A stretch of DNA of 37,734 bases. It comes from Thermoplasmatota archaeon. GTDB lineage: Archaea > Thermoplasmatota > E2 > DHVEG-1. The DNA lies in the NCBI GenBank assembly GCA_025457885.1, contig JALOTN010000040.1, positions 1 through 37,734 on the forward strand, written 5' to 3'. Shown here in pieces: positions 32,217 through 37,734 of this stretch (within the stretch, counting starts at the first letter, position 1; every line of letters starts with the position of its first letter). Position numbers and translations under genes: made by a program. A model generated the notes under the pieces. The model was given only the letters and a program-made list of their open reading frames with translations, made no database searches and had not been told where the DNA came from.

Positions 32217-34225
32217 AGCCTCTCACTAGCAGAGCGTGTATGGATCCCGCATTCCCCGCCCTTTTTAAGGGTTTTTCTCCATCGACCGTCTCGTTCGCTT
32301 TCATGGTCAAATATCGGGACTGTACAGGGTTCGCATCCTAAGGATCTGATTTTTCGACCATCTGGATATTTCTTCTTATACCACGGGTGCACCGGGATTT
32401 TATTGTTTTTTGTATATTTCCAGATATCTTCTTCAGTCCAGGTGAGCAAGGGATTGATCTTTGTCTCGGTATGACTTATTTTTTCTATTTCTGGGACATA
32501 TTTCCTGGTGTATCCCTCTGAGTTGCGAAGCCCACTGAACCAGGCGTGTAACCCTAGGGTGGCGTATGCGTAACGGACCGGGACGACCTTCAATAGTTGA
32601 CAACAGAGGTCTGGGTTTGCAGTATAGATCTCATGACTTGTGGCTTGTTTGATTTTCTCAGAGTGTATTTGATATTCCGTGGGGGATAACAAGGTAACAT
32701 CGATGTTCTTTTCTCTTAGCACTGGTGGAATAGTGTCTCCGACCATGAAGATCTTTGGTGTGAGATGGTATTGTTCAACGACCTTTGCGATGAACTCAAA
32801 GGTCTCTTGAGGTTTATGGATAGTAAGGACAGAAAAAATAGGGACGTTAGGGTTGATGGTTCTAGCAAGATGAAGCAGCACCATGCTGTCTTTTCCCCAG
32901 CTGCAGGCGACTGCGACCTTGTTACCATAGGTGTTCAGAGCATCCTGGATGAGTTCTTTGGAATGTTGTTTTTTTTCTTCGAAGGTTTTCTGGTTTATCT
33001 GAAATCTCTTTGGGAGGAATCGATAGGGTTCTATAGGTATTCGTTCTCGTCTGATTTCTTTTCTTCCCCCACCGGTGATGTTCACCAGGATGGTGTCTTG
33101 AGGATGGACTGTTTCTTTGTGGATGGCCTGCTGCAGGGATGCAATGGTGACTCCTGCCTCGGGGACGATACTGATACCCTCGAGTCGTTCGAACAGCCCT
33201 TGGGCTTTTATGATTTCCTCGTTGGTGACGCTGTACATCTCCCCATTTGTCTCTGTTAATATATCATAGACGCCGCCGGTCAAGGAATACGCAGGGTAAC
33301 GATTCGTTAGGACATGAGCTATCGTCTGATCGATCATCTGTTTTGCGGATTCCTTTTGGAACCGTTCATCGATGGTCCGAGACTGGTTCATCCAGGCATC
33401 GTACATGGGGGTATAGGGAGCGTTTTGGGAGCCGTGTATCTTTGGTGGTTTTTTCCCAAAACGTCCATCATTCATGAGTCGTTCCGAGGCTTCATATGCT
33501 GCAATCGCACCTGGTCCTGATCCGAGTGCCTGGAAGTAATGGTCAGGCATCTGACCAAGCAGTCGCGTCGCATCAAGAATCATGGTTCCAACGCTATCAC
33601 GACGACCGACATTCCGATATCCTCCTTCTGAGAGGTATCCTTCAACACGGGAGAATTGATTCGCTAAATTAATCGCATCATAGTAATCACCAAAGATAGG
33701 GAAAAGCCGGGTATAAGAGTTGGATTTGGAAAATGACCAGATACGTTTGACCCGTGCGTCTTCAGTGGCGAACAAGAAAATAGGGTACCGGAGTATGTTT
33801 GAATAATGAACAAAAGAAATCGCGTTGTTCCCATCCGAGGACATCACAAGAGGTTTCCCTGAGTCAAAGGTATCCATGATTCGTTGGAAGGTCACTTGTG
33901 CTTCCAGGTCCTTAAATGACCCGGTCTGACACTGGGGATAGGCATTCAGACAGATGATGAGGTTCTGCAGACCAAGGTGTTCCGCGAGTTTTGTACTCTG
34001 ATAGGTCTGGAAACAACTCCCAGTATCGATGAGTCGTGGGTCTATCTTTTGGATCGGCAGCCAATGATGAAACCGCCAGATCCCTGAGTAGGATTCATCA
34101 ACGACAAATGAGGTCTCATCGTAGACTGTTCTCAATAACGCGTCACATTTGTTTTCACAAGAACACAGATAGTGATCCGAAGAGTAACTCTTTCCGCATT
34201 TCAGACATTTCAGTGTGTATTTCAC
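32213..34225 (-). CDS. Fusion of cysteate-synthase-like PLP enzyme and assimilatory APS reductase
   Basis: 670 residues, two catalytic halves. Residues 1-400 are a fold-type II PLP enzyme of the threonine synthase group, most like cysteate synthase: a cysteine-rich start (C7, C10, C21, C23, C27), PLP lysine K105 in TGSFKDLEA, MPDHYFQALGSGPGAIAA (226-243) and VNITGGG (381-387). Cysteate synthase joins O-phosphoserine and sulfite to L-cysteate. Residues about 425-670 are a CysH domain: the PP-loop-like CSWGKDSM (441-448), iron-sulfur ligands C541-C542 and C631xxC634, and catalytic Cys659 in ECGIH. The CC...CxxC set marks an APS rather than PAPS reductase, which releases sulfite. The halves thus make and use sulfite. 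Start is GTG. Plain threonine synthase activity is the main alternative for the first half. Confidence 0.85.
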   Translation of the reverse strand: MKYTLKCLKCGKSYSSDHYLCSCENKCDALLRTVYDETSFVVDESYSGIWRFHHWLPIQKIDPRLIDTGSCFQTYQSTKLAEHLGLQNLIICLNAYPQCQTGSFKDLEAQVTFQRIMDTFDSGKPLVMSSDGNNAISFVHYSNILRYPIFLFATEDARVKRIWSFSKSNSYTRLFPIFGDYYDAINLANQFSRVEGYLSEGGYRNVGRRDSVGTMILDATRLLGQMPDHYFQALGSGPGAIAAYEASERLMNDGRFGKKPPKIHGSQNAPYTPMYDAWMNQSRTIDERFQKESAKQMIDQTIAHVLTNRYPAYSLTGGVYDILTETNGEMYSVTNEEIIKAQGLFERLEGISIVPEAGVTIASLQQAIHKETVHPQDTILVNITGGGRKEIRRERIPIEPYRFLPKRFQINQKTFEEKKQHSKELIQDALNTYGNKVAVACSWGKDSMVLLHLARTINPNVPIFSVLTIHKPQETFEFIAKVVEQYHLTPKIFMVGDTIPPVLREKNIDVTLLSPTEYQIHSEKIKQATSHEIYTANPDLCCQLLKVVPVRYAYATLGLHAWFSGLRNSEGYTRKYVPEIEKISHTETKINPLLTWTEEDIWKYTKNNKIPVHPWYKKKYPDGRKIRSLGCEPCTVPIFDHESERDGRWRKTLKKGGECGIHTRSASERL

Positions 34226-34353
34226 GCTTCACGTCGCCTGACGCAATCATAAGATATCTTAATTAATATTTTGCTGATTTTCAAGAGGAATCAGAGTATT
34301 CAAATACTGGAATTCTTCATTCCTGCATCACTGAATTTCCGTCATCGTTAAGC

Positions 34354-34363
34354 CTAAATAATA
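34354..34363 (+). promoter_or_regulatory. Candidate TATA box of tRNA-Lys
   Basis: CTAAATAATA lies about 38 bp before the first base of tRNA-Lys, giving a short 5' leader for RNase P removal. The rest of the 170-bp gap before it holds an AT-rich region for the divergent fusion gene near 34255-34265 and a 14-bp palindrome-like AGTATT-CA-AATACT at 34295-34308 with no assigned role. Confidence 0.4.
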
Positions 34364-34395
34364 GCGATTGTTACTCGATATACTTCCGTTCCTGT

Positions 34396-34470
34396 GGGCT
34401 TGTAGCTCAGCTAGGCTAGAGCAATCGGCTCTTAACCGATCGGCCGGGGGTTCAAATCCCTCCAAGCCCG
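34396..34470 (+). tRNA. tRNA-Lys (anticodon CTT)
   Basis: A full 75-nt cloverleaf without intron. Acceptor stem GGGCTTG pairs with CAAGCCC, followed by discriminator G; D stem GCTC/GAGC; anticodon stem ATCGG/CCGAT with loop CTCTTAA, anticodon CTT at 34431-34433; T arm GGGGG-TTCAAAT-CCCTC-like. CCA is not encoded. It reads AAG codons. Confidence 0.96.
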
Positions 34471-34547
34471 CTTCCTCCTTTTTTTTTGTAAGAATCTTTA
34501 AACCAGGGCATGATGTACGTATAACAACACAGAAGAAAATAACGGTG

Positions 34548-34889
34548 GTGGCTGTAATTAAAAAGAAATGTCCACAATGTCAGGGGAAAGCATTTCGTCT
34601 CTATCAGAACAAAACCCTTGATGGAAAAAGAAAATGGGTGCCCACCGCTTGGTGTTGTGATGATTGTCACTTCCTCTACACCGTGGCTTCTGACACATTG
34701 ATGTATCCAGTTGGTGGAAAAGAGTACAAAGAAACATATAACGGTATATGTCCGAATTGTGAGATGAAGCTTACCAGGATGTTCCGTCATAAAAACCCGG
34801 TGAAGGGAAAACAGGAATGGATTTCAACAGCATGGTATTGTTCTCGTTGTAAATACGTCTGGCTTGATAAGGAGGCGAAAGGTCAATAA
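34548..34889 (+). CDS. Tandem zinc-ribbon protein of unknown function
   Basis: About 113 residues made of two copies of one zinc-ribbon unit: CPQC...TAWCCDDC (about residues 9-45) and CPNC...STAWYCSRC (about 71-106). Each unit has two CxxC pairs separated by a basic stretch and a shared W-V/I-P/S-T-A-W before the second pair, so the gene arose by internal duplication. The open frame runs upstream through the tRNA-Lys gene, which cannot be coding; a GTG at 34548 (or 34545) is the most plausible start, with TTTAAACC near 34497 as promoter. Nucleic-acid binding is plausible but not shown. Confidence 0.65.
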   Translation: MAVIKKKCPQCQGKAFRLYQNKTLDGKRKWVPTAWCCDDCHFLYTVASDTLMYPVGGKEYKETYNGICPNCEMKLTRMFRHKNPVKGKQEWISTAWYCSRCKYVWLDKEAKGQ

Positions 34890-34956
34890 TCTGTTTCGGA
34901 CTTTTATAACTATTAAAACATATAATGCATATCATTCATCTGACAACACACATAAG

Positions 34957-34966
34957 ATTTATAAAC
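34957..34966 (+). promoter_or_regulatory. Candidate TATA box of the surface protein gene
   Basis: ATTTATAAAC lies about 70 bp before ATG 35030; a transcript starting near 34988 would carry GAGG about 9 nt before the ATG. Confidence 0.5.
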
Positions 34967-35029
34967 CAAACAAAGCTCTTTTTTTACTGGGAAAGAAATA
35001 ATTTCATACAGAGAGCGAGGGAGAAGAAT

Positions 35030-37396
35030 ATGAAGAGATCGTATATAAAAATGATTTTTGCTGCTAGTGTTGTTGTCCTTTTTTTACTCAGTAGTGCTGT
35101 GTCCGGTATTCAGAACTCATCTCAAAAAGATGAAAGGGTACCTGTAAATCAAGATAATATCTCAGTGAATACTGATGCTGTAATTACCTGTTATGTTGAT
35201 GGGAAACCAAATTCTCAAACATTATCGTATGATTCTGGGGTATATCTGAAGAAATTGTTTTCTGAATTGGCATTTGCAAATGCGCATGATCCTTCTTCTA
35301 TGAAAACACAAGAACTACAGCAGCAGATTCTTCAATATGCAGAACAACAAGATTTACTACCGAAGGGCTTCTCAGTTGATGTTTTTTTAAATCAATTACA
35401 ACAGCAAAGTCAAAGAATAAGTTCTAAGAACATTGGTGGGGGGGTTCCGTTGGGTGTGGGTCGTGAGATGTTCTGTAATTTTGTGGCAACAGGTCAGGGT
35501 TCTGCGTTTCCGATTATCATTCTGCCGCGTTTCATCCCGTTTATTATGGCTCCGATCCCGCGATTGTTTGTGGGGTGGAAGACGCCGATGGGGATTACGA
35601 GTTGTGGTGGGTTGGTGTCTAGAACTGGTTTTTATGCAGTGGGTCCGCAACAGGGGTTTGCCCTTGGTTTTTGGGGAATCGGGTTCAGCATCTTTCTACC
35701 GCCGGTGATGGCGTATGGGATGTTTGGGTATGCGTTGTTTGCGAAGGCGACTGCGGAGTATATGGAGTTTTATCCGCCGAATCACCCTCCCGAGATCAGT
35801 GCGGTGTATCCGTTGGATGGGGCGGGGTATGTGCCGTTGTCGACCTCGGAGCTTCGATTCTCATTGAGTGATTATGATGGGGATCCGATGAGTTATAGTG
35901 TCTCGACATACCCGGATGTGGGTGGTGGAAATGGAAACCTGAAGCCAGATGGAACATATACGGTCCCTATCTCGGATTTGAAAAGTTCGACGAAATATTC
36001 TTGGTATGTATCAGCTTCTGATGGAATGGATACGGTGGAGGATGAGTTTTCGTTTACGACAGAGGCGGTCGCACCGGTTGTCTCTGATGAACGTCCGTTG
36101 GATGGTGATCGATATGTCCCGGAGACACAGGCTTCTTTGAGTTTTCATCTTCGTGATCCTCAGAATGATCTGATGAGTTATACGGTGCAGACATCACCGT
36201 TTATTGGATCTGGAGGCGGTTCAGATGTGGGTGAGGGGGACATTATTGTACCTATCAATGGTCTTGAGTTATTGACGGAGTATCGGTGGTTTGTGAATGT
36301 GACGGATGGGGAGAACCCTATCTCGGAGATGTTTTGGTTCCGTACTGGTCCGTTGATGGTATTCGATCCATTCATGGAAGGTTGGGGGTATCGGAAGATG
36401 ATTACAGTGAATCATTCGATGGTGGCTGGTAATCTAGAGCATTTCCCGGTGTTGTTGAGTTTTACTGATTCTGATTTGCGGGATAAGGCGCAGGATGATG
36501 GGGATGATATTTTGTTCATGGATGGGGTGGGTGTTGCTACTCGGTTGTATCATGAGATTGAGGAGTTTGATGGAGCGTCTGGTCGGTTAGTTGCTTGGGT
36601 GAATGTGAGTTCATTAAGTCCAGCTAGTGATACTGTTTTCTACATGTATTATGGGAATATGGGGTCTGCGGATCAGCAATGTCCAGAGAAAGTATGGGAC
36701 TCGAACTACAAGATTGTATATCATTTAAAGGATCTAACATCAAGTTCAGTTGGTGATTCTACAGCTAACAATAATAAAGGTACAAAGAAAGGTGGAAATG
36801 AACCAAATCAAGAGGATGGAAAAATTGGTAAAGGTCAATATTTCGATTACGTAGATGATAGAATAGACATCAGTTCACCAGAAGGTATAGCATTAACACA
36901 ATATACTTTGTCTGCATATATTAATCTTGATCAACTAACAGACTGCTCTACTATAGCTCAAAGTTTTTATTATAAAGCAGCTGGATTATATTATGGATAT
37001 AGTTTTAGAACCGTTGGAAGCTCAATTCAAGTGGCAAATCTTAATGGCGGTGGATGGGCTGAAGCCAATCAATATATTACAGGGAACGTTCTCACACAAC
37101 AACAATGGTATTATATTACTGCAACATATGATGGAACAACAGCAAGGGTTTATGTAAACGGCTCATTGATTGGAAGTAAAACTTTACCGACTCCGATATA
37201 TGATTTAATAAAAAGAGGTTTTATAGGTGTAAGTGATAAATTGGGTGGTTCATATGGTTATTATATGGATGGTAAACTTGATGAAATAAGAATTTCATCT
37301 TCGATTCGTAGCGGAGATTGGATTCTTACTGAATATAATAATCAAAATAATCCATCAGGATTTTTTGACATAGGAATTGAGGAACCCCATCGATAA
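35030..37396 (+). CDS. Secreted surface protein with Ig/FN3-like, DUF2341 and LamG domains
   Basis: A 788-residue exported protein. Residues 8-26 form a signal peptide or N-terminal anchor. A region rich in hydrophobic residues (about 125-245) is followed by two related beta-sandwich repeats beginning NHPPEISAVYPLDGAGYVP and APVVSDERPLDGDRYVP (about 255-440). Next come a DUF2341 domain (WGYRKMITVNHSMVAGNLEHF region, about 450-560) and a LamG/concanavalin-like domain (about 565-780). No C-terminal anchor or sorting signal is seen. Several N-x-S/T sequons could accept N-glycans. The frame before ATG 35030 lacks any signal and is dropped. DNA composition changes sharply near 35440 and 36700. Confidence 0.85.
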   Translation: MKRSYIKMIFAASVVVLFLLSSAVSGIQNSSQKDERVPVNQDNISVNTDAVITCYVDGKPNSQTLSYDSGVYLKKLFSELAFANAHDPSSMKTQELQQQILQYAEQQDLLPKGFSVDVFLNQLQQQSQRISSKNIGGGVPLGVGREMFCNFVATGQGSAFPIIILPRFIPFIMAPIPRLFVGWKTPMGITSCGGLVSRTGFYAVGPQQGFALGFWGIGFSIFLPPVMAYGMFGYALFAKATAEYMEFYPPNHPPEISAVYPLDGAGYVPLSTSELRFSLSDYDGDPMSYSVSTYPDVGGGNGNLKPDGTYTVPISDLKSSTKYSWYVSASDGMDTVEDEFSFTTEAVAPVVSDERPLDGDRYVPETQASLSFHLRDPQNDLMSYTVQTSPFIGSGGGSDVGEGDIIVPINGLELLTEYRWFVNVTDGENPISEMFWFRTGPLMVFDPFMEGWGYRKMITVNHSMVAGNLEHFPVLLSFTDSDLRDKAQDDGDDILFMDGVGVATRLYHEIEEFDGASGRLVAWVNVSSLSPASDTVFYMYYGNMGSADQQCPEKVWDSNYKIVYHLKDLTSSSVGDSTANNNKGTKKGGNEPNQEDGKIGKGQYFDYVDDRIDISSPEGIALTQYTLSAYINLDQLTDCSTIAQSFYYKAAGLYYGYSFRTVGSSIQVANLNGGGWAEANQYITGNVLTQQQWYYITATYDGTTARVYVNGSLIGSKTLPTPIYDLIKRGFIGVSDKLGGSYGYYMDGKLDEIRISSSIRSGDWILTEYNNQNNPSGFFDIGIEEPHR

Positions 37397-37411
37397 ATTT
37401 TCGATAATAAC

Positions 37412-37421
37412 GGTTATATAT
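37412..37421 (+). promoter_or_regulatory. Candidate TATA box for the eL41 / tRNA-Trp transcript
   Basis: GGTTATATAT lies 50 bp before the eL41 ATG. A transcript starting near 37443 would have a leader of about 24 nt with a GAGG ribosome site, and no second TATA box is visible between eL41 and tRNA-Trp. Confidence 0.5.
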
Positions 37422-37466
37422 GGCTATCTATTTTAGGGGCACAGTAGACAATCAGAGGAAAATCTA

Positions 37467-37571
37467 ATGAAACGCAGTTCACGAGTGTGGAAGAAGCGAA
37501 GGAAGATGCGCTGGAAGTGGCGCAAGAAACGGATGCGACGAGAAAAACGGATGCGGAAACAGAAACAGTAA
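37467..37571 (+). CDS. rpl41e: Ribosomal protein eL41
   Basis: A 34-residue, extremely basic peptide. The core MRWKWRKKRMRREKRMRK (residues 14-31) matches archaeal eL41, a single helix that bridges the two ribosomal subunits. More than half the residues are Lys or Arg, as in the family. ATG 37467 has GAGG (37455-37458) 8 nt ahead; an internal ATG at 37506 would leave 21 residues. Such mini-genes are easily missed by gene finders. It ends 13 bp before tRNA-Trp and is probably co-transcribed with it. Confidence 0.88.
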   Translation: MKRSSRVWKKRRKMRWKWRKKRMRREKRMRKQKQ

Positions 37572-37584
37572 ATCATATCATTAT

Positions 37585-37723
37585 GGGAGCATGGTGTAAC
37601 CCGGCATCATTACGGGCTCCAGTTAGGTATGATTACAAGAGGGTCATCTGACGTATGATGAGTAACTGGAGCGATGACCTACGAAGAGACCCGTCGATCT
37701 GGGTTCAAATCCCAGTGCTCCCA
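37585..37723 (+). tRNA. tRNA-Trp (anticodon CCA) with 66-nt intron
   Basis: Exons 37585-37622 and 37689-37723; intron 37623-37688. Acceptor GGGAGCA pairs with TGCTCCC, discriminator A; anticodon stem ACGGG/CCCGT; spliced loop CTCCAGA with anticodon CCA at 37619-37621; T arm CTGGG-TTCAAAT-CCCAG. The intron sits after position 37, the usual archaeal site. Around the junctions a bulge-helix-bulge can be drawn: three-base bulges AG/T and AG/A flank a CTCC-GAAG helix containing one C-A mismatch, and TAGGT/ACCTA closes the intron side, so the motif is somewhat relaxed. Confidence 0.95.
37629..37677 (+). ncRNA. Box C/D guide RNA inside the tRNA-Trp intron
   Basis: The intron contains, in order, C box ATGATTA (37629-37635, one change), D' box CTGA (37648-37651), C' box ATGATGA (37655-37661) and a D-box-like ATGA (37674-37677, consensus CTGA). 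The D guide AACTGGAGC pairs with the tRNA around the anticodon, and the fifth base before the box (G37669) faces C34. The D' guide GGGTC pairs with G37-C41 and its fifth base (G37643) faces C39. Haloferax tRNA-Trp introns are known to guide methylation at the same two positions. Confidence 0.85.
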
Positions 37724-37734
37724 TCCAAATTACC

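Noticed and set aside
32213-34225. Simple threonine synthase annotation
   Set aside because: The N-terminal half matches cysteate synthase features (cysteine-rich start, TGSFKDLEA, PDHYFQALGSGPG), and the CysH half makes sulfite, the co-substrate of that reaction. Biochemically unproven.
34295-34308. Palindrome AGTATT-CA-AATACT as an operator
   Set aside because: It is short, AT-rich and occurs once; nothing links it to a regulator.
34285-34350. Possible stand-alone box C/D RNA on the minus strand before tRNA-Lys
   Set aside because: A CGATGA and a CTGA occur about 58 nt apart, but no D' box is present and no guide target was found.
34368-34547. Open frame through tRNA-Lys joined to the zinc-ribbon protein
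   Set aside because: It translates the tRNA gene itself and adds no domain.
1-37734. CRISPR arrays, insertion sequences, integrases, phage genes
   Set aside because: No regularly spaced repeats, transposase or integrase motifs were seen on either strand.

Overview
The window is a piece of an archaeal chromosome, most likely from a euryarchaeote (a Thermoplasmatota-like or methanogen-related lineage is possible; the exact group cannot be fixed from sequence alone). Evidence for Archaea: TATA-box promoters about 25 bp ahead of predicted transcript starts, a ribosomal protein eL41 mini-gene, a tRNA-Trp with an intron that reads as a box C/D guide RNA, an archaeal-type tRNA 2'-phosphotransferase, a DUF357 protein, a TrmB-like regulator, an archaeal-type (phosphatidyl/archaetidyl)serine decarboxylase, and GlmU-type enzymes with the archaeal layout. 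No rRNA, CRISPR array, insertion sequence or phage gene was seen, and no gap between genes exceeds 300 bp.

Positions 1-23849 form a surface-polysaccharide / protein-glycan island. A galU-like gene enters from the left edge. A minus-strand cassette (863-3476) encodes a WbpB-like oxidoreductase, a WbpD-like acyltransferase and a WbpE-like aminotransferase, followed by a GT2 glycosyltransferase. A long plus-strand run (4721-16070) encodes a GT4 enzyme, a second 3-dehydrogenase/acetyltransferase/aminotransferase cassette, a nucleotide-sugar dehydrogenase, another GT4 enzyme, an N-acetyl-sugar amidotransferase with its HisH/HisF-like ammonia-supply pair, a third aminotransferase, an SDR epimerase/dehydratase and a third acyltransferase. 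Minus-strand genes then give an asparagine-synthetase-like ligase whose glutaminase cysteine is missing, a Wzx-type flippase, and the UDP-GlcNAc supply operon glmU-like2 - glmS - glmU-like1. Together these would make activated 2,3-diacetamido sugars/uronic acids, convert one N-acetyl group to an acetamidino group, possibly amidate the uronic acid carboxylate, assemble the glycan on a lipid carrier and flip it. This resembles the sugars known from Pseudomonas O5 O-antigen and Methanococcus archaellin N-glycans. The middle (about 8.5-19.6 kb) is clearly more AT-rich than both flanks.

Positions 23994-34225 are mostly housekeeping: a zinc-ribbon protein, a SAM hydroxide adenosyltransferase, a flavin-reductase-like protein, DUF357, a TrmB-like regulator coupled to an MMPL/RND transporter behind two matched palindromes, two membrane proteins with ribose-5-phosphate isomerase, KptA, and a translationally coupled pair: a 670-residue fusion of a cysteate-synthase-like PLP enzyme to an assimilatory APS reductase, then a serine-phospholipid decarboxylase. 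The fusion is the most striking item: its C-terminal half should make sulfite and its N-terminal half resembles the enzyme that uses sulfite to make L-cysteate.

Positions 34396-37723 hold tRNA-Lys(CTT), a tandem zinc-ribbon protein, a secreted DUF2341/LamG surface protein with patchwork base composition, an eL41 gene and tRNA-Trp(CCA), whose 66-nt intron has C/D boxes and guides that match tRNA positions 34 and 39 by the N+5 rule.
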